Notes: generated from the letters alone by a model not told the origin. A stretch of 64,000 nt of DNA from an uncultured Litoreibacter sp. (GCA_947493265.1 CANLQL010000002.1:1-64000), one strand, 5' to 3'; positions 1-9,268 are shown, counted from the stretch's first letter. A program made the numbers and translations.

Positions 1-194
1 CGCGCAGCCCCTCACACCCCCGTGAGAAACCGATCACATCGCGTGAAAATCGCAGGGTTTTGGATGGGGTGGGAGGGAAGCGGCAAAATCCTAATGTCGC
101 GATTTCCATGCCAGCGGCCTGAAAATTCACAAAGCTTGCAATCGCCCGGTCTTGAGTCAAATGTGGCCGCGTTAACCGGAATTGGAATGACCAG

Positions 195-1409
195 ATGGCA
201 CAGATCGACACCACCCCCACCCAAGCGAGCTATGACGTCATTATCATCGGTGGCGCGATGCTTGGGTCTTCTGTGGCGTGGTTTCTCAGCGACAACCCCG
301 ATTTCGACGGATCGGTTCTGGTGGTGGAAAAAGACCCTAGCTACGAAAACAGCTCCACGGCGCATACCAATAGCTGCATGCGCCAGCAGTTTTCAGCGGA
401 GATCAATATCAAGATCTCCCAATTCGCGGCGGATTTCGTAAAGAACTTTCGGGACTACATGGGCGGCGATGAACGCGTGCCGCATCTAGCGCTGCAAAGC
501 TACGGCTACATGTACCTGGCCGATAACGAGGCTTTTGCCGATACACTTCGTGAAGGCCAGAAGATTCAGCAATCCCTCGGGGCGGGCACGAAATTCATGA
601 CCGCTGACGAAATTGCGCGGGATTATCCGTTCTACAATCTCGATGATATTGTCGGCGGCAATCACAATTTGATTGATGAAGGCTATTTCGACGGCAACAC
701 GCTTTTTGACTGGTGGAAGCGGTCGGCGCGGGAACGTGGCGTCGAATATATCTCCAATGAAGTTGTCGCGATGCGTAAGTCCGTAAACGGGCGGCGCGTC
801 GAAAGCGTGACATTGAAATCGGGGGAGGTTGTGTCTTGTGGGCAAGTTGTGAACGCCTCAGGCCCGCGCGCAGTCGTGACCTCCCGCATGGCGGGAATCG
901 ATATTCCGGTGGAGCCGCGCAAGCGCTATACGTTCATCTTTGATGCCGAAGATCCGCTGGATCGGGACTTGCCGCTGACGATTGATCCAAGTGGTGTCCA
1001 CATGCGGACAGATGGCACATATTACCTGGCCGGGTGCCCACCGGATGACGACCCGGCTGTGGACTATGATGATTTCGTGCAGGACTTTTCAATCTGGGAG
1101 GAAAAGGCCTGGCCCGCGATTGCCACGCGTATCCCTCAGTTCGAACGGATCAAGCTGATCAACTCATGGGCCGGGCATTATGCGTTCAACGTCTTTGATC
1201 AGAACGCCATTTTGGGACCGCATACGGAGGTCGAGAATTTCATATTTGTGAATGGCTTTTCCGGGCATGGGTTCCAGCAATCCCCCGCAATGGGTCGCGG
1301 CACTGCTGAGTGGTTGACCCATGGCGAATACCGGACGCTTGATCTAAGCCCGTTTTCCTATGCGCGGATTGCCAAGGGCGAACCGTTCGTCGAAAAAGCG
1401 GTCATCTAG
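195..1409 (+). CDS. FAD-dependent oxidoreductase, DAO/glycine oxidase family
   Basis: This 404-residue protein belongs to the D-amino-acid oxidase (DAO) superfamily, which oxidises amines or amino acids with FAD. A dinucleotide-binding strand lies near residues 14-25 (VIIIGGAMLGSS), followed by a VVEKD acidic strand end that would bind the ribose. The C-terminal family signature NGFSGHGFQQSPAMGRG is present. There is no signal peptide, so it is probably cytosolic. The ATG start is chosen because it begins just before the FAD-binding strand; the upstream Shine-Dalgarno is weak. The gene stands alone, convergent with the glutathione transferase one base downstream. The substrate cannot be read from the sequence. 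Confidence 0.85.
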   Translation: MAQIDTTPTQASYDVIIIGGAMLGSSVAWFLSDNPDFDGSVLVVEKDPSYENSSTAHTNSCMRQQFSAEINIKISQFAADFVKNFRDYMGGDERVPHLALQSYGYMYLADNEAFADTLREGQKIQQSLGAGTKFMTADEIARDYPFYNLDDIVGGNHNLIDEGYFDGNTLFDWWKRSARERGVEYISNEVVAMRKSVNGRRVESVTLKSGEVVSCGQVVNASGPRAVVTSRMAGIDIPVEPRKRYTFIFDAEDPLDRDLPLTIDPSGVHMRTDGTYYLAGCPPDDDPAVDYDDFVQDFSIWEEKAWPAIATRIPQFERIKLINSWAGHYAFNVFDQNAILGPHTEVENFIFVNGFSGHGFQQSPAMGRGTAEWLTHGEYRTLDLSPFSYARIAKGEPFVEKAVI

Positions 1410-1410
1410 A

Positions 1411-2043
1411 TCAAGTGCCGTCCGGGATAGGTCCCATGTCGCGCGGCACCTGATAGCCTTTCTGGACTGCAGGACGGTCGCGCAGCATTTGATACCAAGC
1501 CAAGACATTCGGGTAGTCGGTCAAATTGATCTGCTGCCATTCATAGCGCGATGCCCACGGCCAGATTGCCATATCAGCAATTGAATAGTCGCCCGCGACG
1601 TACTCATGCTTGCCCAACTGGGTGTTCAGGACAGAATAAAGCCGCTTGGCCTCACTGCCGAACCGCGCCTCGGCATAGTCAGAAGTGCCGGGATTGAACT
1701 TCAGGAAATGATGCGCCTGTCCCAGCATCGGGCCGAACCCACCCATTTGCCACATCAGCCATTCCATCACCTTAGCCCGACCTTCCGGATCTTTTGGCAG
1801 GAACTTCCCGGATTTTTCGGCCAGATAAACCATGATCGCACCCGATTCCATCAGGTGCAGACCGGTTTCGCGGTCGGTAATGGCCGGGATCTTGTTGTTC
1901 GGGCTGACCGCCAGAAATTCCGGGGCCATTTGTTCATCCTTGGTGATGTCGATGGCATGGGTTTCGTAGGGCAGGCCAAGCTCTTCCAGCAGGATAGAGA
2001 CCTTGCGGCCGTTCGGGGTGCTCCATGTGTAAAGATCGATCAT
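1411..2043 (-). CDS. Glutathione S-transferase family protein (YfcG/YghU-like)
   Basis: A 210-residue two-domain GST. The thioredoxin-like N-terminal domain begins MIDLYTWSTPNGRKVSILLEE and has the cis-proline region NNKIPAI followed by the glutathione-binding ESGAIMVYLAE. The C-terminal half is the usual all-helical domain. TxNGxK near the start resembles the nu-class enzymes YfcG and YghU of E. coli, which act as disulfide-bond oxidoreductases on glutathionylated substrates; that subclass is inference. The start at MIDLY is preferred over longer in-frame forms because the family begins there. It is divergent from the isomerase-like gene downstream on the other strand, with a gap of about 120 bp. 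Confidence 0.85.
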   Translation of the reverse strand: MIDLYTWSTPNGRKVSILLEELGLPYETHAIDITKDEQMAPEFLAVSPNNKIPAITDRETGLHLMESGAIMVYLAEKSGKFLPKDPEGRAKVMEWLMWQMGGFGPMLGQAHHFLKFNPGTSDYAEARFGSEAKRLYSVLNTQLGKHEYVAGDYSIADMAIWPWASRYEWQQINLTDYPNVLAWYQMLRDRPAVQKGYQVPRDMGPIPDGT

Positions 2044-2164
2044 CGGTGGCTCCTGAATTGCGTTGCGCAAGCTTGCAGTGATGCGGGCGGGCCTGCAAGG
2101 GGTCGGCTTGCGCCGGAGGACCGGGTTTGTCACAAAGGCGCGACCGAACTGCAAAGGATATCCG

Positions 2165-2926
2165 ATGCCACGTTTCTCTGCGAATTTGGGGTTTCTTTGG
2201 ACTGATCTTGGCTTGCCAGATGCGATCCGCGCAGCAAAAGCAGCGGGGTTTGAGGCGGTTGAATGTCACTGGCCCTATGCCTTCGCCACCACAGATGTCC
2301 AAGCCGCGTTGGCAGAAACAGGATTGCCAATGCTTGGGCTCAACACGCAGCGCGGCGATGTTGACGCAGGTGAAAACGGCGTCGCGGCGATCCCCGGGCG
2401 TGAGGCTGAGGCGCGGCGCTATATTGACGAGGCGATTGCCTATGCGCGCGCTATTGGTTGTGGCGCAGTCCACGTCATGCCCGGAAAAACGGACCGCTCA
2501 GACACGGCGGAGGCGGTGTTTCGACAGAATTTGCACTATGCCAGCGACCTGGCGCCGGAGTTGACGTTCCTGTTGGAGCCTTTGAACAATCGCGATGTGC
2601 CGGGCTATCATTTGACGGATATGGTTCATGCCTGTGCGACAATCGATGCGCTGGGGCGAAGCAATATCAAGGCGATGTTTGACTGCTACCATATCCAGAT
2701 CATGCAAGGTGATCTGACCAAACGGATCGAGGTGTGCTTGCCCTATATCGGGCATATCCAGATTGCCGCCGTTCCTGACCGCGGAGAGCCTGATGCAGGG
2801 GAGGTAAACTACCCAGCACTTCTTCGCGCGATCGATGATCTTGGGTGGGATGGGTTTATCGGGGCAGAGTATAAGCCAAGGACCGATACCGCGGCAGGGC
2901 TTGGCTGGATGGATGCCTATCGCTAG
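2165..2926 (+). CDS. Hydroxypyruvate isomerase family TIM-barrel protein
   Basis: A 253-residue xylose-isomerase-like TIM barrel of the Hyi/OtnI type. It begins MPRFSANLGFLW and carries the family segments EAVECHWPY, LLEPLNNRDVPGY, KAMFDCYHIQIMQGD and GFIGAEYKP. These hold the metal-binding Glu, Asp, His and Glu residues expected of the fold. Members interconvert hydroxypyruvate and tartronate semialdehyde or 2-oxo-tetronates. The ATG start matches the family N-terminus. The 3' end overlaps the convergent smc gene by 4 bp. No other glyoxylate-pathway gene is adjacent, so the exact substrate is open. Confidence 0.85.
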   Translation: MPRFSANLGFLWTDLGLPDAIRAAKAAGFEAVECHWPYAFATTDVQAALAETGLPMLGLNTQRGDVDAGENGVAAIPGREAEARRYIDEAIAYARAIGCGAVHVMPGKTDRSDTAEAVFRQNLHYASDLAPELTFLLEPLNNRDVPGYHLTDMVHACATIDALGRSNIKAMFDCYHIQIMQGDLTKRIEVCLPYIGHIQIAAVPDRGEPDAGEVNYPALLRAIDDLGWDGFIGAEYKPRTDTAAGLGWMDAYR

Positions 2927-5900
2927 GCGACCAACGCTTCGGCCTTCTTGAGGTCGACGGACACCAACTGACTGACGCCGAGTTCCCCCATTGTTACGCC
3001 AAACAGCCTATCCATACGCGCCATTGTCACTGCATGGTGGGTGATGATCAAAAAGCGCGTGTTCGTGCGACGGGTCATTTCATCCAGCAGATCACAGAAC
3101 CGCGTGACGTTCGCGTCATCCAGCGGCGCGTCGACCTCGTCCAGCACACAGATCGGGGCAGGGTTGGCCAGGAAAACCGCGAAGATCAGGGCCAGGGCGG
3201 TCAATGTCTGCTCTCCCCCTGATAGCAGGCTGAGGGTCGACAGTTTCTTGCCTGGCGGTTGGCACATGATTTCCAGACCGGCTTCCAGCGGGTCGTCGCT
3301 TTCGACCATGACCAGCTTGGCCTCACCACCACCGAACAGATGTTTGAAGAGGACACCAAAATTTGTGTTCACCTGTTCAAACGCAGTCAGAAGGCGTTCG
3401 CGGCCTTCTTTGTTAAGGCTGGCAATCCCTGTGCGCAGCTTTGCGATTGCCGCTTCAAGATCGGACTTTTCGCCAACCAGATTGTCATGTTCTTCCTGGA
3501 CTTCGCGCGCATCTTCCTCGGCACGCAAGTTTACCGCGCCCAAAGCGTCGCGTTGTCGCTTCAGTCGATTGACGTCGTTTTCAATCGCCTCGGCGCTGGG
3601 CATCTGGTCGGGCACGGCATCAAGCGTTTCCAACAGTTTTTCCGGCGTGGTTTCCTGTTCTTCCCGGATACGATCTGCTGCGGCGGTCGCACTTTCCTGC
3701 GCCGCATCAGACCGGGCTTCGGCACGGGCGCGCAACTCACGCGCCTCGGAGGCCACACGCTCCGCATCGCGCTCGGCCTGAATGGCGGCACGCTGCGCAG
3801 TTTCTGCGGTCGCAAGTGCATCTGCCGCCTCATTGCGACGGGTTTCCGCCTGCGAGATCGCTTCGACCAGTTCATCGCGCTTTTCCGCAAGTTGCGACGG
3901 AACCGACTGTGCTTCCTTCAATTCGTATTCGGAGGCTTCTTTGCGCTCCGTCAGCTCGGCAATGCGTTTTTCAGCGGTGGCAAGGCGATGCTTCCAGCCG
4001 CTGACTTCCGTGGTGATTTCCTGGGTGCGTTTCGTGCGTGCCTCGCCTTCGCGGCGCAATTCATCATGGGCGGAGCGTTTGGCCATCATGGTCATCCGCG
4101 CGGCCTCAACGGTCATCTTAATGTCTTCGACCTCTGCGCGCGCAGCCTCCAGATCGCCCAGATCCTTGACGCCAGCTTCCGCCTCGCGTTGGCGCTCGCG
4201 TGCGGCCATGGCTTCTTCTTCATAGCGGGTGACGGCCAGTTGCAGGCTTTCAACCCGACCCGCCGCAATCGACTGCTCCCCTTCGGCGCGGGACACAGCG
4301 CGGCTGGCATCGGCCATCAACCGGTCCGCTTCGCGGCGGGCATCCCGCGCAGCCTGATCGGCGCGGGTCAGGTCGGCCAATTCGCGGGTCAGCAATTCAT
4401 GGGCCTGTTTCGCGCCATCGGCGCGCGCGCCCGCTTCTTCAAGGTTTTGCTTCAACTCGCCCAAACGGTTGAGCTGCTGCAGGCGCAAAGCAGCCGCAGA
4501 TGGCGCATCCTCTGCCCCGGTCCTAAAGCCGTCCCAGCGCCACAGGTCGCCTTCCTTTGACACGAGCCGTTGGCCCGGAAGAAGTTCCGCCTGAAGTGCC
4601 GCGCCATCATCGGCATCTACCAGACCGACCTGGCTCATCCGGCGGGCCAGAACGCCCGGCACGGTGACGTAGCTGGTCAAAGCTGCGATACCTTCGGGCA
4701 AGGCTTGTGGCTTGGCGTAGCCGGGGAGTTGTGCCCAGCCGGTGATTTCATCGCGGTCAATCTCAGGCGCGCGCAGATCGTCGGCCAAGGCAGCGCCAAG
4801 GGCTTTTTCGTAGCCGGATTTGACCTGTACCACGTCCAGAAGCTGCGCCCCTTCGGCGGTATCGCGTTCCACCAGACGCGCCAGCGCCGTGGCTTCGGCC
4901 CGCAGCGCGTTGGCTTCCCCTTCCGCTTCTGAACGGTGCGCACGGGCGTCTGCTTCGCGGGCTTGCGCTTCGTTGCGCGCGTCATCGGCTGCGGCCAAGG
5001 CTGTGTCGGCATTTTGGGCGGCAGCCGTGGCCGCCGTCGCTGCCGCTTGTGCTGTTGTCAGCGCTTCATCAGCGGCTTGCGATTTTTCCTGCGCAAAGCT
5101 GACGGAACTGCGGGCTTTTTCGGCCTCCCCCTCATAGCGTTGGAACGTCTTTGTGGCGTCTTCCAACAACCGGTGCGCGGACTGGTGGCGCGCGGCAAGC
5201 CGGGCGACATCTTCGGTCATTTCGGACAATGCCGTTTCGCGATCTTGCAAAACAGTCGCGGCTTCACGCGCTTCGGTGGCGGCAGCATCCAGCGTTTCCG
5301 TATGCCCTTCGGCAGCCTTGGCCAATTGAGTCTGTTCCCATTCCAGACGCTCAATCGTTTCGCCGGCATCCTTGTTCAGGGACGCTTCACGCTCCATATC
5401 AAGCGCCATCTGCTCGATCCGGTTTTGCAGCGTTTCGATGGTTTGGACAGCCTGATTTTCCTGACCAGCCAACGTGTCACGCTGAACCAGAAGGCGCTGC
5501 AGGATCGCTGCTGCAACCGCTTCTTCTTCGCGCAGCGGCGGCAGTGCTTCATCGGCCTCTTCGCGCGCTTTTGCGCTGCTTCTGGCTTGCGTTTCGGCTT
5601 GGCCGGCCATTTTCGTGGCCTCGGTCAGCTCTGCGGCGGATTTAGCGCGGGTCTCGTCAGCCTCTTTCCAGCGACGATAAAGCAACATGCCCTCTGCACG
5701 CCTGAGATCGGTGCCGATTTCGCGGTAGCGCGCGGCTTGGCGGGCCTGACGGGCCAACTGCGCCAACTGGCTAGCCAATTGTTCGATCACATCATCAACG
5801 CGGGCCAAGTTGGTTTCGGCCCCGTTCAACTTTAACTCGGCCTCATGGCGACGTTGATAGAGCCCGGAAATACCGGCGGCCTCTTCCAGAATTCGGCGGC

Positions 5901-6378
5901 GGGCTTTTGGGCGGGCGTTGATCAGCTCGCTGATTTGCCCCTGACGGACCAAAGCCGGTGAATGCGCCCCAGTGGAGGCATCGGCAAACAACATCTGAAC
6001 GTCGCGCGCCCGCACATCCTTGCCGTTGGCCTTATAGGCCGACCCTGCGTCGCGGGTGATCCGACGGATCACGTCCAAGTTGTCGAGATCGTTGAACCCG
6101 GCTGGGGCCAGACGTTCGGAATTGTCGATTTGCAGCGACACTTCGGCGAAATTTCGCGCCGGACGGGAGGCCGCACCCGCAAAGATCACATCTTCCATGC
6201 CGGAGCCACGCATGGACTTCGCACGGTTTTCACCCATCACCCAACGCAGGGCTTCAAGAAGGTTCGACTTGCCACACCCGTTCGGGCCCACGACACCGGT
6301 CAGGCCATCGGCAATGATCAGCTCTGTGGGGTCCACAAAGCTCTTGAAGCCGTTCAGTCTGAGTTTCGAAAAGCGCAC
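2923..6378 (-). CDS. smc: Chromosome segregation protein SMC
   Basis: Full-length 1151-residue SMC ATPase, which compacts and segregates chromosomes with ScpA and ScpB. Walker A GPNGCGKSN lies at residues 31-39. Two long Ala/Glu/Arg-rich coiled coils flank a hinge at roughly residues 500-630. The C-terminal head has the ABC signature LSGGEQ and Walker B CVLDEVDAPLDD. The start codon is GTG; MRFSKLRLNGFKSF is the conserved SMC N-terminus, so the start is secure. ScpA and ScpB are not in this window. The gene stands alone, and its coiled-coil composition creates long spurious reading frames on the opposite strand. Confidence 0.97.
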   Translation of the reverse strand: MRFSKLRLNGFKSFVDPTELIIADGLTGVVGPNGCGKSNLLEALRWVMGENRAKSMRGSGMEDVIFAGAASRPARNFAEVSLQIDNSERLAPAGFNDLDNLDVIRRITRDAGSAYKANGKDVRARDVQMLFADASTGAHSPALVRQGQISELINARPKARRRILEEAAGISGLYQRRHEAELKLNGAETNLARVDDVIEQLASQLAQLARQARQAARYREIGTDLRRAEGMLLYRRWKEADETRAKSAAELTEATKMAGQAETQARSSAKAREEADEALPPLREEEAVAAAILQRLLVQRDTLAGQENQAVQTIETLQNRIEQMALDMEREASLNKDAGETIERLEWEQTQLAKAAEGHTETLDAAATEAREAATVLQDRETALSEMTEDVARLAARHQSAHRLLEDATKTFQRYEGEAEKARSSVSFAQEKSQAADEALTTAQAAATAATAAAQNADTALAAADDARNEAQAREADARAHRSEAEGEANALRAEATALARLVERDTAEGAQLLDVVQVKSGYEKALGAALADDLRAPEIDRDEITGWAQLPGYAKPQALPEGIAALTSYVTVPGVLARRMSQVGLVDADDGAALQAELLPGQRLVSKEGDLWRWDGFRTGAEDAPSAAALRLQQLNRLGELKQNLEEAGARADGAKQAHELLTRELADLTRADQAARDARREADRLMADASRAVSRAEGEQSIAAGRVESLQLAVTRYEEEAMAARERQREAEAGVKDLGDLEAARAEVEDIKMTVEAARMTMMAKRSAHDELRREGEARTKRTQEITTEVSGWKHRLATAEKRIAELTERKEASEYELKEAQSVPSQLAEKRDELVEAISQAETRRNEAADALATAETAQRAAIQAERDAERVASEARELRARAEARSDAAQESATAAADRIREEQETTPEKLLETLDAVPDQMPSAEAIENDVNRLKRQRDALGAVNLRAEEDAREVQEEHDNLVGEKSDLEAAIAKLRTGIASLNKEGRERLLTAFEQVNTNFGVLFKHLFGGGEAKLVMVESDDPLEAGLEIMCQPPGKKLSTLSLLSGGEQTLTALALIFAVFLANPAPICVLDEVDAPLDDANVTRFCDLLDEMTRRTNTRFLIITHHAVTMARMDRLFGVTMGELGVSQLVSVDLKKAEALVA

Positions 6379-6563
6379 GGGGGCGGGGCCTCACAGATTC
6401 GCGTCCGGGTTGTGCGATTGTTTGGAGGCGGCGGCCTCAAGTCAACGGCAAAACCCGCTATTTGGCGGCATGTTCAAGGTTATCCACAAGATGTTGCGAA
6501 AAATTGCCGAAACGTTGGGGCGCAAAAGCGGCGCGAAACCGGTCTCACATGTCGCAATCGCCC

Positions 6564-6593
6564 TTGACCATTTAGGGTGAGCCTGCGCACATT
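6564..6593 (+). promoter_or_regulatory. Candidate promoter of the cobalt/cobalamin operon
   Basis: TTGACC and CACATT are separated by 18 bases and placed just upstream of the riboswitch. This is a moderate match to the housekeeping sigma-70 pattern. It rests on sequence similarity and position only. Confidence 0.35.
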
Positions 6594-6624
6594 GATCCCA
6601 CTAAGGTTCCCTAAGCTGTGCAAA

Positions 6625-6805
6625 GCACACAGGGGATGAAATGGGAATGTGGAATAAGTGACCCAACCAGGGGCTTCAAACCACAGCCGCCCCCGCGACT
6701 GTAAGCGGTGAGCGCCCATCCAAAAGCCACTGAGACGCCGGGCAACCGGAAGATCGGGAAGGCGGATGAAGCGTTTTGACCCGCGAGCCAGGAGACCAGC
6801 CTTGG
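6625..6805 (+). promoter_or_regulatory. Cobalamin (B12) riboswitch
   Basis: The conserved elements of the adenosylcobalamin riboswitch occur in order: GCCGCCCCCGCGACTGTAAG, then GCCACTG, then CGGGAAGGCG, then the B12-box-like GCGAGCCAGGAGACCAGCC. It ends about 45 bases before the cbtB start codon. The intervening CCCCCTCCCGTCGGG segment could serve as the expression platform by pairing near the AAAGGAG ribosome-binding site. By analogy, cobalamin would repress the downstream cobalt-uptake and corrin genes. The 5' boundary is approximate. Confidence 0.92.
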
Positions 6806-6851
6806 ATGTGAAACCCCCTCCCGTCGGGTGTGACGGATAAAGGAGACGACA

Positions 6852-7040
6852 ATGGAAAAGAACGCAAAAGCGATCGCAGCGACACAAAGCCAAGCTTCTA
6901 CAAATGCCGATATCATGGGCGTTGCAGGTGCTGCTTTGATCGGACTGGCCCTTTTGTTTGCAGCAGGCTTTGCACAAGCTTCTGTTTTGCACGACACAGC
7001 ACACGACATGCGCCACGCCATGTCGTTCCCCTGCCACTAA
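6852..7040 (+). CDS. cbtB: Cobalt transporter subunit CbtB
   Basis: A 62-residue protein with one transmembrane helix (about residues 22-42) and a C-terminal histidine-rich tail, HDTAHDMRHAMSFPCH, which fits the CbtB family's metal-binding end. CbtB works with CbtA as a predicted cobalt importer controlled by B12 riboswitches. It is the first gene after the riboswitch and has a clear ribosome-binding site, AAAGGAG. It lies 3 bp upstream of cbtA, so the two are almost certainly cotranscribed. Confidence 0.9.
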   Translation: MEKNAKAIAATQSQASTNADIMGVAGAALIGLALLFAAGFAQASVLHDTAHDMRHAMSFPCH

Positions 7041-7043
7041 GCC

Positions 7044-7730
7044 ATGCTTAAAAAAATTGTGACCAGCGCGGTGTTCGCTGGTGTGGGAGCGGGCGTGCTT
7101 GCCGCCTTGCTGCAACTTGCGCTTGTGGTGCCGCTTATCATGGAGGCGGAGCTTTTTGAATCAGGTGCGCGTGTGCATTTCCCCGAAGGTGGCTCGCCGC
7201 AATCAGACCGTGGCGCACCGAGTGTCTGGGAAGAGCCTTTGCGCCATATCTACACGGTGGGGTTCTCGGCCGTGACCTTTACGGCTTACGCATTCTTGAT
7301 GATAGCTGGCTTTTTGCTGGCCGAACGGTTTGGTCATGAGGTTACCACGCGTCGCGGCCTTTTCTGGGGTCTGTGCGGCGGTCTTGCGGTCGTGATTGCC
7401 CCTGCCATCAGCATGCCGCCAGAACTGCCCGGGGCCATCGGTGCCGAGGTTGGTCCGCGCCAGGCGTGGTACCTGTCTTGTGTCGTGCTGACCCTGATTG
7501 GGCTCAGTCAGATCGGATTGGGCACACGCGCGCGCTACATGATGACGGCTCCGGTCTTCTTGCTGGCTCCGCATCTGATCGGCGCGCCACATCTTGATAC
7601 CTATTTCGGCGTCGCCCCGCCCGAACTTGCCAGCGAATTTGTGGCACGCGTCATGGGCGTCGCTTTGATTTCTTGGACTTTGTTGGGGCTGTTCGCTGCC
7701 TATTTCTGGACCCGCCCGGAGGAGACATAA
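7044..7730 (+). CDS. cbtA: Cobalt transporter subunit CbtA
   Basis: A 228-residue integral membrane protein with about five to six hydrophobic segments, matching the CbtA family. The first helix follows MLKKIVTSAVFAGVGAG. Conserved family features include ESG and GHEVTTRRGLFWGLCGG. It would form the permease of the CbtAB cobalt uptake system in the inner membrane. It sits between cbtB and cobW with no intergenic gap, and its role fits the riboswitch in front of the operon. Confidence 0.9.
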   Translation: MLKKIVTSAVFAGVGAGVLAALLQLALVVPLIMEAELFESGARVHFPEGGSPQSDRGAPSVWEEPLRHIYTVGFSAVTFTAYAFLMIAGFLLAERFGHEVTTRRGLFWGLCGGLAVVIAPAISMPPELPGAIGAEVGPRQAWYLSCVVLTLIGLSQIGLGTRARYMMTAPVFLLAPHLIGAPHLDTYFGVAPPELASEFVARVMGVALISWTLLGLFAAYFWTRPEET

Positions 7731-8804
7731 ATGCCTGCTAAAATTCCCGCCACCGTTGTTACAGGCTTCTTAGGAGCCGGAAAAACAACCCTGATCCGCC
7801 ATATGCTGCAAAATGCGGAGGGTAAGCGGATTGCGTTGATCATCAACGAGTTCGGCGATCTGGGTGTCGATGGTGACATTCTGAAAGGCTGCGGGGATGA
7901 GACCTGCATGGAAGACGATATCATGGAGCTGTCCAATGGCTGTATCTGCTGCACGGTCGCAGATGATTTCATCCCGACCATGGAAAAGCTGTTGGCCCGC
8001 GAGGACAAGCCCGATCATATCGTGATCGAAACCTCCGGACTGGCACTGCCGCAGCCATTGGTTCGTGCATTCAACTGGCCTGAAATATCAACGCAAGTGA
8101 CCGTCGACGGGGTTGTCACAGTGGTCGATGGCAAGGCTGTCAGCGACGGGCGGTTTGCCCATAACGTTGAAGCGGTTGATGCGCAGCGCAAGCTTGATGA
8201 AAACCTCGATCATGAAATGCCGTTGTCCGAGCTGTTTGAAGATCAGGTGGCCTGCGCCGATATGATCGTCGTCAACAAGTCGGACCTGCTGGGGGAAACG
8301 GAAATAGACACGCTGATGGGAACGCTCAAACAAGACAGCCGGGACGGTGTGCAGGTTGTACGCACGTCCATGGGACGGATGCCGGTTGACGTGCTGCTGG
8401 GCCAAGGCGTCGGTGCCGAGGCTGATCTGGACGCCCGCCACGAGGTCCATCACCACCATCTTGACCACGATGACGATGATCATCATGAGGACGATCACCA
8501 CCACCACCATCATGACCATGATGATTTTCAGAGCTTTGTCGTCACAAGGCCAGAAATTGATGACCCGAAAGCGTTCGCTGAACAGGTCGCCGATGTGATC
8601 CGCACCCATGATATTTTGCGGCTGAAAGGGTTCGCCGCCGTTGAGGGCAAACCAATGCGGTTGACGATACAGGCGGTTGGACCGCGCGTGGATACCTATT
8701 TCGACCGGGTGTTTACAGCTGACGAGACCCGCCAAACACGGCTGGTCGTCATCGGTCAGGCTGGGCTTGATGAGGCGGCAATCACAGCGGCGCTTTTGGC
8801 ATGA
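7731..8804 (+). CDS. cobW: CobW family cobalamin biosynthesis GTPase
   Basis: A 357-residue G3E-family GTPase. Walker A GFLGAGKTT lies at residues 12-20, the metal-binding CxCC motif is in SNGCICCTV, the guanine-specificity motif is NKSD, and a C-terminal CobW domain follows. An exceptionally His/Asp-rich linker at about residues 239-264 probably binds metal. CobW is thought to deliver cobalt to the CobNST chelatase. The start codon follows directly on cbtA, and the end overlaps the GNAT gene by 4 bp, so translation is likely coupled. Confidence 0.93.
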   Translation: MPAKIPATVVTGFLGAGKTTLIRHMLQNAEGKRIALIINEFGDLGVDGDILKGCGDETCMEDDIMELSNGCICCTVADDFIPTMEKLLAREDKPDHIVIETSGLALPQPLVRAFNWPEISTQVTVDGVVTVVDGKAVSDGRFAHNVEAVDAQRKLDENLDHEMPLSELFEDQVACADMIVVNKSDLLGETEIDTLMGTLKQDSRDGVQVVRTSMGRMPVDVLLGQGVGAEADLDARHEVHHHHLDHDDDDHHEDDHHHHHHDHDDFQSFVVTRPEIDDPKAFAEQVADVIRTHDILRLKGFAAVEGKPMRLTIQAVGPRVDTYFDRVFTADETRQTRLVVIGQAGLDEAAITAALLA

Positions 8805-9256
8805 CGCTTCAAGTGCGCAAGGCCGATCCAAAGGAACCCGGGGCAACCGCGCTATTGCAGGCAAGTCACGCGCTGATGACCTCCCTCTATCCGGCTGAGC
8901 ACAATCACTACCTGGAAATTGATGAACTCTGCACGCCAGACATCTCCTTCCTGATTGTCGAAGAAGACGGAGAGGCTTTGGGCTGTGGGGCGATGGCCAA
9001 CAAAGGCACCTATGGCGAATTGAAGTCGATCTTCACCGATCCAAAAGGGCGCGGCAAAGGTGTCGCGGCGCTGATCATGTCAGCCCTCGAAGCGGAAGCG
9101 ACCGCGCAGAACTTGCCTGTGTTGAAGCTGGAAACCGGCGATACGCTGGATGCAGCCCACAGGCTTTACGCCCGGTGTGGCTTCACCATTTGCGAAAAAT
9201 TCGGGGCCTATGATGACGGCCCTCACAGCGTTTTCATGGAAAAGCAGCTGACATGA
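8801..9256 (+). CDS. GNAT family N-acetyltransferase
   Basis: A 151-residue GNAT protein. The acetyl-CoA pyrophosphate-binding motif A is seen as SIFTDPKGRGKGVAALIM, and the C-terminal RLYARCGF motif is typical of the fold. The substrate is unknown. It overlaps cobW by 4 bp and is followed within 12 bp by cobN, so it is cotranscribed with cobalamin genes although the family is not a known corrin-pathway step. It may act on a small molecule or simply ride in the operon. Confidence 0.85.
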   Translation: MTLQVRKADPKEPGATALLQASHALMTSLYPAEHNHYLEIDELCTPDISFLIVEEDGEALGCGAMANKGTYGELKSIFTDPKGRGKGVAALIMSALEAEATAQNLPVLKLETGDTLDAAHRLYARCGFTICEKFGAYDDGPHSVFMEKQLT

Positions 9257-9268
9257 TCGGGCGCTGAG

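Larger units (their letters stand above)
6379..6851. other. Intergenic region between smc and cbtB
   Basis: This stretch holds the divergent promoter area of smc, one perfect DnaA-box 9-mer (TTATCCACA at 6480-6488) and a candidate promoter (TTGACC at 6564-6569 with CACATT 18 bases later). The cobalamin riboswitch fills its right half. No credible protein gene was seen in it. Confidence 0.7.

Noticed and set aside
1-194. Coding sequence at the left window edge
   Set aside because: The open frames there run into the oxidoreductase gene in other frames and carry no motif; it is treated as upstream non-coding DNA.
3259-4560. 433-codon open frame on the plus strand opposite smc
   Set aside because: It is a shadow of the coiled-coil coding region of smc, has no domain pattern and no ribosome-binding site.
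6480-7115. Minus-strand 211-codon frame across the cobalamin riboswitch
   Set aside because: The riboswitch and cbtB explain this region; the frame shows no family features.
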